Shown piece by piece: positions 25,134 through 34,109 of a DNA stretch of 64,000 bases (positions within the stretch are counted from its first letter, which is position 1; each line of letters starts with the position of its first letter). This DNA comes from Flavisolibacter ginsenosidimutans (lineage in GTDB: Bacteria; Bacteroidota; Bacteroidia; Chitinophagales; Chitinophagaceae): assembly GCF_007970805.1 (NCBI RefSeq), contig NZ_CP042433.1, positions 3,348,001-3,412,000 on the forward strand. Reading direction: 5' to 3'. The notes below the pieces were generated by a model. The model was not told where the DNA came from and did not search any database. It worked only from the letters and a program-made list of their open reading frames with translations. The translations under genes and the position numbers were made by a program.

Positions 25134-25202
25134 GTTTACGCATTCACCTGTTCGTGTGTTCTGTACCGTCGAATGAACGTGTGAGCAGGTGAATGCGTAA
25201 AC
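25134..25202. repeat. 17-bp perfect inverted repeat ending next to a stop codon
   Basis: GTTTACGCATTCACCTG (25134-25150) is the exact complement of 25186-25202. The central part holds near-complementary TTCGTGTGTTC and GAACGTGTGAG words. The right arm ends 2 bp from the TAG of the POTRA-barrel gene. Confidence 0.85.
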
Positions 25203-25204
25203 AT

Positions 25205-26644
25205 CTATTGATGCAAAAATATCCCGTTTTGCCCTAACCGGTTAAAGCTCCACTCAATTTTAAAAAGCAAATCGGTAAAGGCAAGAATGTCTATGCCAAA
25301 GCCCGTGCTGTAAAGCATCCGGTTGGTAAGGCCGTTGGTGAAGCCTGGCGCCGGATTGTACACATAGCCTTCGTTGGTATAAACCTTTGCGTAAACTTTT
25401 AGTGGAATGTTGTGCAAGGACTTGAACCATTTTTTCTTTGGCAGCGGTATTTCCGTTTTCAACAGATTGTAACCAAAGGTTTGTTTGGAATAACCGCCCG
25501 CCACACCGTCAATGATATAGTTTTCATATCCCTGCAAATAGGCATCACCGTAACCCAAAAACTGCTGTGTAATGTACGGCTGCTTAAAGGGCAGCTTTAA
25601 CATGCCGGCCAGCTTTACCGAAAAATAGCCTTTCCTTCCCGCCGCCAGGTATTGCGTGCCGCTTGCGGCCAGTTGCCATAAATTAACCGGGTTGTTAATG
25701 CCCGCTTTGTAGATCGAAAAATCAGCATAACGGCCTCTCGTCGGGTAAGGGTTAAAATCAAAATCGGTGAACGAAACGCTGTAAGAAAGGTAAGGAAAAC
25801 GATACACGTTTTCGGTGGGTGCGTAATTTTTATTCAGTTTGCGAACGGTATCGGCAATGCGGTTGTAATTGTAACCAACTGAAAACGTATGCCTTGTTTT
25901 AATGGCGGGACGATACAAAAGGTCAAAGGAAGCTTGCGAAAATTCGTACAGATAACCGTCTGGATCTTTTACTGAAATGACTTTGTTGTTTTGCGTGATG
26001 TAGTTAATCTCGCGGTTTTTGCCGTGCGCCACCGAAAGACTGCCCGACCACTTTAAGGCTTTGTCAAAATAAAAACCCTGGTATTGAAGCGCAATTTTTT
26101 TGGTGTAACCGCTGGTAAGATTTATGTAGGCTTTGTCGTTGCGGCCTGAGAAATTGTACTGGGTAAGCTTGATGCCATAATTGAGATGATTGAGCGGCCG
26201 GCCCCTGTCGTTCCACTGACTGAAACTGCCGTTGGCAATGCGCACAAAAGGCTGTGGATAGAAGTACCATTTTTCCTCCACCTGAATGTTTACAATCACC
26301 TGCTCTTCTGAAGCGCTTTGAAGATTTACCACCACGCTTCGAAAAAGTCCTGTGTTCATCAACTGCCGTTGGGTCACTTCCAGCTTTTCGACAATCTCGG
26401 CCAAGGGATAGGTGTCGGAAGCATGAAAAGGCAGTTCCCGCAAAACGGTGGACTTGCGTGTTCGCTTGTTGCCCGCGATGATGATTTCTTTGATGGTAAA
26501 AACTGAATCGGCAACGGGAGTAGTAGCCTGCAAATGGTCGGTAGAATAAAGCAATACGGAATTGACAAAAACATCCTGTGCCTTTCCATCGCCAAATGAC
26601 AAAAGCAACACACAACATCCAAGTATTGGCAGACAGATTCTCAT
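25205..26644 (-). CDS. Single-POTRA BamA/TamA-superfamily outer-membrane barrel protein
   Basis: The 479-residue protein starts with signal peptide MRICLPILGCCVLLLSFGDGKAQ. One POTRA-like domain follows (about residues 45-125; FTIKEIIIAGNKRTRKSTVLRELPF, VTQRQLMNTGLFRSVVV). The rest is a 16-strand-type barrel with NYNFSGRND and QGYENYIIDG, the latter in place of the RGY tip of BamA. With one POTRA it resembles short TamA or patatin-associated barrels rather than BamA. It may insert or export a partner protein; partner unknown. True BamA is at 31.3 kb. Confidence 0.85.
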   Translation of the reverse strand: MRICLPILGCCVLLLSFGDGKAQDVFVNSVLLYSTDHLQATTPVADSVFTIKEIIIAGNKRTRKSTVLRELPFHASDTYPLAEIVEKLEVTQRQLMNTGLFRSVVVNLQSASEEQVIVNIQVEEKWYFYPQPFVRIANGSFSQWNDRGRPLNHLNYGIKLTQYNFSGRNDKAYINLTSGYTKKIALQYQGFYFDKALKWSGSLSVAHGKNREINYITQNNKVISVKDPDGYLYEFSQASFDLLYRPAIKTRHTFSVGYNYNRIADTVRKLNKNYAPTENVYRFPYLSYSVSFTDFDFNPYPTRGRYADFSIYKAGINNPVNLWQLAASGTQYLAAGRKGYFSVKLAGMLKLPFKQPYITQQFLGYGDAYLQGYENYIIDGVAGGYSKQTFGYNLLKTEIPLPKKKWFKSLHNIPLKVYAKVYTNEGYVYNPAPGFTNGLTNRMLYSTGFGIDILAFTDLLFKIEWSFNRLGQNGIFLHQ

Positions 26645-26718
26645 CGGGGAAATAAGTAGATCAAGCGTAACAATGAAAATTCTGTACCGAATATAAGTTA
26701 TTGGACTGCCGAGTAGAA

Positions 26719-27375
26719 TTATATTTCGAGGTAGTGCATTAAATTATCGTAATTCGTCTTTAGCTCGTTGGCAAACATCTCCTCACCAAAATAGTATTTC
26801 ACGTTGTATTCGTAGCGTTGAAAAGTGCCCAGAAGGGCCGATACTTCGAGCTTGTTTACCCGGATGGTAACTTGCATCAATCCTGTTTCGGGGTCGGTGG
26901 CTGTGTTCAGTTGGGTAATCTGCGCATCGTTTGATTCTACAATGCGGTTTATTTCGGTAAAGGAATAATTGCGGCTGTCCATTTCCAACACAATCAAAGC
27001 GCCGGGTTGACTGAGGCTCATAAATTCCGAAGCGTTGCGCAAAAGGTCGTTGTAGGTAACAATGCCGAGCAGTTGCCTTTCTTCCACCACCGGAACGATG
27101 CTTAGTTGGTTGCTAACGGCGGTTTGAATGGCTTTTAAAAAGTGCTCGTTGCCCTGAACGGAGGTCGTGCCGTCGGTGATGGGCAAATCGGTAAGCGCCG
27201 TGTCTTCGTCGTTTTGCAGCAACTGCTCTTCGCTGATGATGCCGAGATAATTCTCGTTCTCCACCACCGGCAAATGCGCTACGTGATAGTCGTTCATCAA
27301 CTGCAGGGCATGATAAACGGTATCGCTTTTATGCAAGTAAGGAATTGTGTTCGATATGAGGTCTCTCGTTAACAT
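26719..27375 (-). CDS. CBS-domain pair protein
   Basis: The 218-residue cytoplasmic protein has two CBS motifs. The first covers residues 1-60 (LISNTIPYLHKSDTVYHALQLMNDYHVAHLPVVENENYLGIISEEQLL) and the second about residues 75-125 (SIVPVVEERQLLGIVTYNDLL). The C-terminal half (130-218) is an ACT-like alpha/beta segment. CBS pairs bind adenosine nucleotides. In Bacteroidota this gene commonly precedes nadK, as here, but its partner or client is unknown. Start ATG at 27373-27375. Confidence 0.88.
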   Translation of the reverse strand: MLTRDLISNTIPYLHKSDTVYHALQLMNDYHVAHLPVVENENYLGIISEEQLLQNDEDTALTDLPITDGTTSVQGNEHFLKAIQTAVSNQLSIVPVVEERQLLGIVTYNDLLRNASEFMSLSQPGALIVLEMDSRNYSFTEINRIVESNDAQITQLNTATDPETGLMQVTIRVNKLEVSALLGTFQRYEYNVKYYFGEEMFANELKTNYDNLMHYLEI

Positions 27376-27405
27376 AGCACGGTCACATTACTTAGACAGA
27401 TGAAC

Positions 27406-28182
27406 CTATTGAACTGTTGCAGGAGTTGCAAGCTTTTTCAAAAAATTATCCAAAAGCAGATTGAACTCTTGCGGCCTTTCCATCATGGGTGCGTGGCCAC
27501 AGCGGTCAATAAAATGCAACTCACTGTTCGGAATTAATTTATGAAATTCCCGTGCCACAAAGGGCGGCGTGATGGTATCGTTGTTGCCCCAAACCAATAA
27601 CGTGGGTTGCTTGATGCTATTGAGTTCTTCGCCCAAATTATTTCGGATGGCACTTTTGGCGAGAGCAATGATTTTGATGACTTTTAACCGGTTGCGGGTA
27701 ATGTCGAATACTTCATCCACCAATTCTTTCGTGGCCATGGCCGGATCATAAAACGTAAGCTCTGTTTTTTTGCGGATGTATTCGTAATCGCCACGCTTGG
27801 GATAACTATCACCCATGCCGTTTTCGAACAAACCCGACGAGCCGGTAAGAATTAATGATTTGATGCGATCGGGATGCTTCAGCGTATGCACCAGCGCCAC
27901 ATGCCCGCCAAGCGAATTGCCCAACAGGTGAATGCCCTTTAAATCTCTTGTTTCTAGAAATTTGTTTACATGTTTAGCAAGGCCGCTAACCGACGTGTGT
28001 AAAATATCCAATTCAAACAGCGGCAACAGCGGAACAATGACTTTGTATTTGCCGCGAAAGTGTTCAACCAGGTCTTTAAAATTGCTCAGTGCTCCAAACA
28101 AGCCATGCAGCAATACCAGCGGTTCGCCCTCTCCTTCCTCGATGTACTTAAACTTTCCTTGTTCAATAATTTGATACTGCAT
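27406..28182 (-). CDS. Alpha/beta-fold hydrolase
   Basis: The 258-residue protein, from ATG 28180-28182, has PLVLLHGLFG (oxyanion loop) near residue 22, the nucleophile elbow G-N-S-L-G-G (HLLGNSLGGHVALVH) near residue 88, the acid in LLVWGNNDTITPP near residue 205 and the histidine in IDRCGHAPMMERP near residue 234. The triad is therefore complete. The cap region (about 125-180) is helical. Substrate cannot be inferred; such enzymes include esterases and C-C hydrolases. No signal peptide. Confidence 0.9.
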   Translation of the reverse strand: MQYQIIEQGKFKYIEEGEGEPLVLLHGLFGALSNFKDLVEHFRGKYKVIVPLLPLFELDILHTSVSGLAKHVNKFLETRDLKGIHLLGNSLGGHVALVHTLKHPDRIKSLILTGSSGLFENGMGDSYPKRGDYEYIRKKTELTFYDPAMATKELVDEVFDITRNRLKVIKIIALAKSAIRNNLGEELNSIKQPTLLVWGNNDTITPPFVAREFHKLIPNSELHFIDRCGHAPMMERPQEFNLLLDNFLKKLATPATVQ

Positions 28183-28328
28183 GCAAGAGAATTCTAATCT
28201 TGCTAAAGTAGTGTTTTTTGGCAAACGCCAATTGGTAAACGGCAATTGGAAATTGCAAGCAAAACTTTTTGCGACAACGGCTTGTTGAGAAAGACAAAGC
28301 GTAAATTATAAAGGTTGCGAAAGACCGG

Positions 28329-28859
28329 TCATGGTTTTGCACTTGCGTCGAAAAAGCGCAACAGTTCTGCAAAGGTGTTTTTGAAAAATGGAATAACGGA
28401 ACCAAGCAGGTTAATGAGTTTTGGCGCATAAGGCTCAATCCAGCCATAGGTAGAAGATGCCTGAATGGTAGCCGGTTTAATTAGGCTTAATTGCGTAGCG
28501 TAAAAAAGAAGAATGCTGTAAATGAAAAAATAAATCAGTACATAGAACAGAACGCCTCCCAAACGATTGGCCCATCCCAACATCATTGTTTGCACGAGAC
28601 CCTGCAGCAGTTTGGCGCCCAACCGCACAAGCAGCACAACGATTAAAAAAACAAGTAAGAAAGCAACAAAGGGCAGCCATCGTTGCGAGATGGAAACATT
28701 GCTGCCGATATACGCCGCCATTGCTGCCGATAATTTAAGCGCAGCGGCCAGGCCAATAAAAAAAGCAAGAAAGGAAAACAGCGCAACAATAAAGCCTTTG
28801 CGTAAGCCTTTAAATACAGCAAGCAGGAGTAGAACGAAAGCGATAATGTCAATCAGCAT
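28329..28859 (-). CDS. CvpA-family inner-membrane protein
   Basis: The 176-residue protein from ATG 28857-28859 has four hydrophobic helices and the family start MLIDIIAFVLLLLAVFKGLRKGFIVALFSFLAFFIGL. In Escherichia coli the CvpA protein is needed for colicin V production and is linked to envelope homeostasis and cell morphology. The C-terminal cytosolic tail is short (FFKNTFAELLRFFDASAKP). Sequence 28183-28328 downstream contains self-complementary GCCAATTGG words but no gene. Confidence 0.85.
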   Translation of the reverse strand: MLIDIIAFVLLLLAVFKGLRKGFIVALFSFLAFFIGLAAALKLSAAMAAYIGSNVSISQRWLPFVAFLLVFLIVVLLVRLGAKLLQGLVQTMMLGWANRLGGVLFYVLIYFFIYSILLFYATQLSLIKPATIQASSTYGWIEPYAPKLINLLGSVIPFFKNTFAELLRFFDASAKP

Positions 28860-28866
28860 GAAAAGA

Positions 28867-28942
28867 AATTGGCAACCGGCAATTCGCAATCAGCACTTGA
28901 ACTTTTTATTGCCAACTGCCAATTATCAATTGCCGGTTCTTA
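28867..28942. repeat. Word-built inverted repeat ending at the YqeY-gene stop (CCGGCAATT type)
   Basis: ATTGGCAACCGGCAATTCGC on the left opposes GCCAACTGCCAATTATCAAT and TGCCGGTTC on the right; AACCGGCAATT is the best block. The right arm overlaps the TAA of the downstream-encoded YqeY gene. Confidence 0.65.
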
Positions 28943-29392
28943 TTTAGAAAGCAACTCTTTCACGGTTGCCGATATGGTTTTACCATCTGCTTTTCCTGCC
29001 AGTTGTTTTGTTGCAGCGCCCATCACTTTACCCATGTCGGCCGGCGATGACGCGCCGGTTTCGGCAATGAGTCTTTGCAGCGCTTCTTTCAATTCTTCGC
29101 TGCTTAATTGTTTGGGCAAAAACTTTTCAATCACCGCCATTTCTTCCTGTTCTTTTTGCGCCAGGTCGGCCCGGTTTTGCTGCTGATAAATTTCCAGCGA
29201 ATCTTTCCGTTGTTTCATCATCTTTTGCAGCAGGCTTACTTCTTTTTCTTCCGAAATTTCGCCGCCGGCGCCGGGCTCTGTTTTCGCTTTGATGATTTCG
29301 GCTTTAATGGCCCGCAGTCCGCGAAGCGTGGCTTCTTCTTTTGCTTTCATGGCCTCTTTCATGTCGGCCATTATTTTTTGTTCGAGACTCAT
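28940..29392 (-). CDS. GatB/YqeY-domain protein
   Basis: The 150-residue protein has the YqeY layout: MSLEQKIMADMKEAMKAKEEATLRGLRAIKAEI at the start, LLQKMMKQRKDSLEIYQQQNRADLAQKEQEEMAVIEKFLPKQLS in the middle and PADMGKVMGAATKQLAGKADGKTISATVKELL at the end. The domain resembles the tRNA-binding tail of GatB, but the function of stand-alone YqeY is unsettled. gldC lies next upstream, a linkage also seen elsewhere in Bacteroidota. Cytoplasmic. Confidence 0.92.
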   Translation of the reverse strand: MSLEQKIMADMKEAMKAKEEATLRGLRAIKAEIIKAKTEPGAGGEISEEKEVSLLQKMMKQRKDSLEIYQQQNRADLAQKEQEEMAVIEKFLPKQLSSEELKEALQRLIAETGASSPADMGKVMGAATKQLAGKADGKTISATVKELLSK

Positions 29393-29399
29393 GTTGGTT

Positions 29400-29482
29400 A
29401 AATTATGAGTTATGAATTCAGAATTATGAATTATGAGTTATACCTTATTTCATTCATCACTCATCATTCATAATTCAACATT
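29400..29482. repeat. Word-built inverted repeat next to the gldC stop (GAATTATGA type)
   Basis: AATTATGAGTTATGAATTCA then GAATTATGAATTATGAG on the left opposes TTCATCACTCATCATTCATA then ATTCAAC on the right. The right arm ends 3 bp before the gldC TGA. Confidence 0.65.
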
Positions 29483-29484
29483 TC

Positions 29485-29832
29485 TCAGGCTTTATTTTCT
29501 TTCATCTGCAATTCCTGAAACTTCTGGTAGAACTGTTGCGCGGCGGCTTTCATTCCGCTTGTCAGTTCTGTCATGCGGGTTGCTCTTTCAAAGGTATCGG
29601 CCATGGTCATCATGGTTTGAAAATAAAAATCCGCCATCTCGTCCACCATCATTTTCTGCGTCCACAAATCAATGCGAAGTGCCGATTTATCGGCGCCGTC
29701 CCACAAGGAAAGAATAAAAGCTTTTGCCTGCAGCGGCCTTTCCATGCTGCCGTCGCTTGCCTGCCATTGAATGTTTGACGGAACCTTTTGTTCGTCCAAT
29801 TCTACGTCAATTTGTATCGTTGATGTTGCCAT
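29485..29832 (-). CDS. gldC: Gliding-motility-associated protein GldC
   Basis: The 115-residue soluble protein has the recognisable GldC sequence: IQIDVELDEQKVPSNIQWQASDG at the start, then KAFILSLWDGADKSALRIDLWTQKMMVDEMADFYFQTMMTMADTFERAT and a helical tail. GldC improves but is not essential for gliding in Flavobacterium, where it works with GldB; its fold is small and cytosolic. It is found in gliding and non-gliding Bacteroidota, so it alone does not prove motility. Confidence 0.92.
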   Translation of the reverse strand: MATSTIQIDVELDEQKVPSNIQWQASDGSMERPLQAKAFILSLWDGADKSALRIDLWTQKMMVDEMADFYFQTMMTMADTFERATRMTELTSGMKAAAQQFYQKFQELQMKENKA

Positions 29833-29982
29833 GTTTGTTTGTTGAGCGGCGAAGGTAAGCGCTGATTAGCTGAGATGATGTGAAGATTAGCTGACTGGCT
29901 TGCGCCACGGTAGGGCATGTCCATTACATGGCCTTGGTGCCAATCCCGATAATCTTTTTCCAAATCCCGATGCTCCGCGGTC

Positions 29983-30014
29983 AAAAAAATCCCGCATCTT
30001 TTGGAAATGCGGGA
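29983..30014 (-). terminator. Intrinsic terminator of the OmpH gene pair
   Basis: TCCCGCAT (29990-29997) pairs with ATGCGGGA (30007-30014). Read on the minus strand it is followed by TTTTTTT. It lies 21 bp past the stop of the second OmpH gene. Between it and gldC (29833-29982) are GATTAGCTGA words and a GGGCATGT/ACATGGCC hairpin, no gene. Confidence 0.85.
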
Positions 30015-30035
30015 CAAGGTAAAATAACGTTTGGC

Positions 30036-30629
30036 TTATTGTTTTTTTGCACCTGCAGGTCTTGCGTTGCCCGCCGGTCTCGTTGCAGCGCCTTCGTTTT
30101 GCAATGCACCCGCCGGTAACTTCACATTCAGCTTTTTGGCCACCAACGGAATCAGGTTATCGCCGGGAGGCGCCACCAGCAAAGCTTCCTGACGGTACAC
30201 AAAAGCATAGCCGTTGTCTTTGGCTACCTGGTTCAACGCCGCATAAACTTTTTGGTAAACGGGCGCCAGCAATTCCTGTTGCTTGTTTTGCATGGCTTGT
30301 TGCGAGATTTGTTGCCAGTTTTGCACCTGGTAGGTGATGGCTTCCAAATCGCGGCGGTATTGTCTGCGGGTTGCCTGCGGTATTTTGGTCGAATCGGTTT
30401 TGTTCAACAGGCTGTCTTTGTAATTGTAATCCTGAATGATGGATTGAAATTCGGTGTTGATGGAGTCAACCTGATACCGTTGCAACAGGGTATCAATCTT
30501 TCCCACTTCCGGCATCAGCGAAAGCATTTCTTCGATAGAAAAGTAGCCGGTTTTTTGTCCCTGCACCTTCATGCTGCTGGCGCCCAGAATCATGATAGCT
30601 GCCAGGAAAAAAAGTTTGAACTTGTTCAT
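30036..30629 (-). CDS. OmpH/Skp-family periplasmic chaperone (second copy)
   Basis: The 197-residue protein has a signal peptide (MNKFKLFFLAAIMILGASSMKVQG), then QKTGYFSIEEMLSLMPEV, long amphipathic helices rich in Gln (about 55-130) that form the tentacle arms of Skp, and YAFVYRQEALLVAPPGDNLIPLVAKKL near the end. An Ala/Pro/Gly-rich tail of about 25 residues is unusual. It holds unfolded outer-membrane proteins for BamA. It follows the other OmpH gene by 74 bp. Confidence 0.88.
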   Translation of the reverse strand: MNKFKLFFLAAIMILGASSMKVQGQKTGYFSIEEMLSLMPEVGKIDTLLQRYQVDSINTEFQSIIQDYNYKDSLLNKTDSTKIPQATRRQYRRDLEAITYQVQNWQQISQQAMQNKQQELLAPVYQKVYAALNQVAKDNGYAFVYRQEALLVAPPGDNLIPLVAKKLNVKLPAGALQNEGAATRPAGNARPAGAKKQ

Positions 30630-30703
30630 TGAGATTTTTTTTGTGATGTTGTTTTTATGATAGCTGATTGTTTTTCGTCTTGTACGAAAAAAATTTGAAC
30701 CTT

Positions 30704-31213
30704 TTATTTGATTCCCAATTCACGCAGCACGTCGTCGCTCTTTTCCAGTTTGGGGTCGGCAAATATAACGGTAATGCCTTCACTTTTATCCAGCATAAAA
30801 TCATAGCCGCGCTGCACGGCTAATTTTTGCACGGCGTTATAAACCTTGTCCTGCACGGGTTTGATGAGTTCTTGCCTTTTCTTAAACAAGTCGCCTTCAA
30901 AGCCAAAACGTTTGCGTTGTAAATCGCGCAGGGCTTTTTCCTTGTTGAACAATTGGTCTTGCCGCTTGCGTTTTAATTCATCGCTCAACATGACTTGCTC
31001 TGCATCAAAGTCTTTATACATCTTGTCCAGTTCTGCCTGCATGTTATCAATTTCTTTTTGCCAGCCCGCCGCCACGTCGTCCAATTGTTTTTGCGCGGCT
31101 TTGTATTCCGGCATCTTGTCCAAAATATACTTCGTGTCAATGACGGCATATTTCTGGGCGAAGCCAGCAAATGCAAAACCCAAAAGGCAAGCAACAAAAA
31201 ACAATTTTTTCAT
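30704..31213 (-). CDS. OmpH/Skp-family periplasmic chaperone (first copy)
   Basis: The 169-residue protein from ATG 31211-31213 has signal peptide MKKLFFVACLLGFAFAGFAQ, then KYAVIDTKYILDKMPEYKAAQKQLDDVA, a long charged helical hairpin with repeated K/E/Q (residues 50-120), and YDFMLDKSEGITVIFADPKLEKSDDVL at the end. This closely follows the Skp fold. With bamA immediately upstream and the second OmpH gene downstream it makes the conserved Bacteroidota order bamA-ompH-ompH. Confidence 0.93.
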   Translation of the reverse strand: MKKLFFVACLLGFAFAGFAQKYAVIDTKYILDKMPEYKAAQKQLDDVAAGWQKEIDNMQAELDKMYKDFDAEQVMLSDELKRKRQDQLFNKEKALRDLQRKRFGFEGDLFKKRQELIKPVQDKVYNAVQKLAVQRGYDFMLDKSEGITVIFADPKLEKSDDVLRELGIK

Positions 31214-31261
31214 GGCGTGTTTGTGTTTGTTATTTGGAAGGCCGCGCCTGGGCACGGCCCT

Positions 31262-31296
31262 ACTTAGTAACTTATTAACCTATTAACTTATCAACT
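31262..31296. repeat. Single-arm word repeat at the bamA stop (TTATTAACC words) beside a short hairpin
   Basis: TTAGTAACTTATTAACCTAT then TAACTTATCAAC abuts the bamA TAA. No second arm was found; instead GGCCGCGCC-TGGGC-ACGGCCC at about 31242-31259 forms a G/C-rich hairpin between it and the first ompH. Confidence 0.5.
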
Positions 31297-34026
31297 TTAC
31301 TCCGGTTCCATGCCCAGCATAAAGGTAAACCGCGCCGCATTTTTCAAACCGGGATTAGCCGGTGTAATGCGGTCTAAGCCTACGCCATAATCAAAGCCCA
31401 ACAAGCCAAACATGGGCAGGAAGAAACGCATACCCACGCCCACGCTGCGCCGCAATTTAAACGGATTGTAGTCTTTAAAGTTGTACCATCCGTTGGCGGC
31501 ATCAAAAAACGTAAGCGCATAAATGGTGCTGCCCGGGTTTGTTACCAGCGGGTAGCGCAACTCCATCGAATACTTGTTAAAGATGGTGAAGAACTTCGTT
31601 GTGCTGGTTTGATCGGAATTGTTCACCGACGGATCGGATACGTCAAACACAGGATAGCCGCGCAGCGAAATGATGTCGTAACCCAGGATACCGTTCGTGT
31701 TTGTCAAACCATCGCCACCCAATTGAAAGCGTTCAAAGGGTGAGAAGTCAAGCTTGCTGTTGTAACGGCCCATGAAGCCGTACTTGGCAGCCAATTTTAA
31801 CACAAACTGGCGGTTCTTGTCTTCGCCGCCGGGCTTGCCCAGCGGTACATACCATTCTGAGTTAAAGCGCCACTTGTGGTACTCCGGCGTTTTATACGGA
31901 TTGGCGGAATTGACAAGGTTTTTGTTGAACAAAGAATACGGCGGCGTAAATTGTACCGTAGCCGAAAAGTTAGAGCCGCTGCGCGGGAAGGTAGGATCAA
32001 ACACCGACGAACGCTGCAAGCCCAAACGGAAACTGAAGTTGTTTGACGTTCCCTTGCTCAAGCCCTGAAAAATGGCATAATTGTTCAGGTCGTAACGGGT
32101 GTATGTCAGCGAATACACAAGGCTAAAATAATCATCAGGCCATTTCAATTGCTTGCCCAGCGACACAAAGACCGAGGTTGTTTTCAGGTAGCTTGTATCA
32201 GTGCCTTTGTCGTAAGTTCCGGTAAGATAATTATACGTGCCGTTGGAGTACTTGCTCGAACTGGCGCCCAGCGTGAGCGAATTGCGTTTCTTTCCGCCCA
32301 GCCAAGGTTCGGTAAACGAGAAATTATACGAATGATAGAAACTTCCGTTCGACTGGTAGCGCAAGCTCAGTTTCTGGCCATCGCCCATTGGCAAAGGATC
32401 CCAGGCTTCTTTCTTGAAGAAATTCTTAATGGAGAAGTTGTTGAAGGTAACGCCCAGCGTACCGGTAAAGCCCACGCCGCCGCCAAAACCCGCCGAGAGT
32501 TCCAACTGGTCGGATGATTTTTCCTCCAGTTCCCAGGTGATGTCCACGGTGCCGTCTTCCTGGTTGGGTACAACGTTGGGATTAATTTTTTCCTGGTTAA
32601 AATAGTTCAGTGCGCCCAGTTCGCGTTGCGAACGAATGAGGTCGGAGCGGCTAAACAAATTACCGGGCACGGTGCGCAATTCGCGGCGAATGACGTAGTC
32701 TTTTGTTTTGTCATTGCCCGTAATGTTGATGTTGCGGATGCGGGCCTGCGAGCCTTCGGTGATGCGCAGTTCGTAATCAATCGTGTCGTTGTACACGGCG
32801 GTTTCCACCGGCTCTACGCGAAAGAAAAGATAGCCTTCATCCATGTACAAGCCACTGATGTCGCCGCCTTCGGGAGAGAGTTGTTTGCCGAGGCGTTTGT
32901 TCAATAGTTCGATGTTGTACACGTCGCCTTTGTGAATATTGAGAATGGCCGTGAGAACCGAGTCAGGATATTTGGTATTTCCCTTCCAGGCCATGTTGCC
33001 AAAATAATATTTGTGGCCTTCTTTCACTTTGATGTGCACTTGCATACGGTTGCCCTCTGTGTTGAGGGTTTGGGTATCGGCAATAATTTGCGCATCGCGA
33101 TAGCCAAGCGAGTTGTAGTAAGTCAGGATTTTGTCCTTGTCCTCTTCGTATTTGTTGCGCTCAAACTTGGCGCCGGTAAAAGGCCGAAAACGGAAGTAAG
33201 GTTCGAGATAGGTTTTTGTTTTGGACGGCGAAAGGAAAGCGTAATTGCTGACAAACTCGTGCAGCGATACCTGCGGTATGGAGCCGTAAACCGGTGTAAT
33301 TTCTGCGGGCTTAAATTGAAGCCGTCCTTTTTCCTTGGTTGACATTTGTTTTTTGAGCGAAGCGTTGGACACGGCTTCGTTGTCGTAAAACACAATGTCG
33401 CTCACTTTTACCTTCAGGCCTTTGTCCACGTAAAAGGTCAGCAAACGCGAGTTAGCCAGTGTGCGGTCGGGTGATTCCTGGATACGCACCTGCGTATTTA
33501 AGTAACCTTTTTCAGCAAAGAATTTTTTGATAACGTCAACCGCGTTGCGTTTCATGTTTTCTGTGATGATGGTGGACTTGGCCAAGCCAATCTTACCCTG
33601 CAATTCTTCTACTTGCCCTTTTGTAACGCCGATGAATTTAAAGTTGGCCAACCGCGGTCTTTCCTGCACAGCTATTTCAAGGTCAATATTATTGCCGTCA
33701 ACGGCCGTGATGAAAACTTGTGCGTTGGAGAAGAGGCGTTGTTTCCAAAGATTGGTGATGGCTTTTGAAAAAGCTTCGCCGCCGGGCAGCAAAACTTTGT
33801 CGCCCGATTGCAGGCCGGAGATGGAAAGCACGATGGCCGTATCAAGCGTATTCAATCCGGAAACTTTTACCGAGCGAATGATGTATTCTTTGGGAATTTT
33901 ATTGGCGTTGATGTTGAGCAGATCCGGGTCAACCGATGTGACTTTGGTGGTATCAACTTGTGCAAAGGACGCAGCGCCGAGGAGCACGAAAGCAAAAAGA
34001 AAAGAGGCGGATAAAAATCGTTGCAT
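31297..34026 (-). CDS. bamA: Outer-membrane protein assembly factor BamA
   Basis: The 909-residue protein from ATG 34024-34026 has signal peptide MQRFLSASFLFAFVLLGAASFAQ. Five POTRA domains run from about residue 40 to 460, including IRSVKVSGLNTLDTAIVLSISGL for the first and RIRNINITGNDKTKDYVIRRELRTVPGNLFS for the last. The barrel contains DIISLRGYPVFDVSD near residue 780, the conserved (V/L)RG(F/Y) tip that closes the barrel. The last segment GLKNAARFTFMLGMEPE fits the terminal strand. It inserts beta-barrel proteins, working with the OmpH pair downstream. Confidence 0.97.
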   Translation of the reverse strand: MQRFLSASFLFAFVLLGAASFAQVDTTKVTSVDPDLLNINANKIPKEYIIRSVKVSGLNTLDTAIVLSISGLQSGDKVLLPGGEAFSKAITNLWKQRLFSNAQVFITAVDGNNIDLEIAVQERPRLANFKFIGVTKGQVEELQGKIGLAKSTIITENMKRNAVDVIKKFFAEKGYLNTQVRIQESPDRTLANSRLLTFYVDKGLKVKVSDIVFYDNEAVSNASLKKQMSTKEKGRLQFKPAEITPVYGSIPQVSLHEFVSNYAFLSPSKTKTYLEPYFRFRPFTGAKFERNKYEEDKDKILTYYNSLGYRDAQIIADTQTLNTEGNRMQVHIKVKEGHKYYFGNMAWKGNTKYPDSVLTAILNIHKGDVYNIELLNKRLGKQLSPEGGDISGLYMDEGYLFFRVEPVETAVYNDTIDYELRITEGSQARIRNINITGNDKTKDYVIRRELRTVPGNLFSRSDLIRSQRELGALNYFNQEKINPNVVPNQEDGTVDITWELEEKSSDQLELSAGFGGGVGFTGTLGVTFNNFSIKNFFKKEAWDPLPMGDGQKLSLRYQSNGSFYHSYNFSFTEPWLGGKKRNSLTLGASSSKYSNGTYNYLTGTYDKGTDTSYLKTTSVFVSLGKQLKWPDDYFSLVYSLTYTRYDLNNYAIFQGLSKGTSNNFSFRLGLQRSSVFDPTFPRSGSNFSATVQFTPPYSLFNKNLVNSANPYKTPEYHKWRFNSEWYVPLGKPGGEDKNRQFVLKLAAKYGFMGRYNSKLDFSPFERFQLGGDGLTNTNGILGYDIISLRGYPVFDVSDPSVNNSDQTSTTKFFTIFNKYSMELRYPLVTNPGSTIYALTFFDAANGWYNFKDYNPFKLRRSVGVGMRFFLPMFGLLGFDYGVGLDRITPANPGLKNAARFTFMLGMEPE

Positions 34027-34109
34027 GTTGAATTTTTCTATCGGTAAAAGCTGTTGGAAAAGCAGTTTGGGGAGCAAATTAGGAGGAAAATTTAAAGAGG
34101 ATTGTTAAA

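Noticed and set aside
25205..26644. Second BamA
   Set aside because: Only one POTRA domain fits, the RGY tip motif is not conserved and the length is about half that of BamA.
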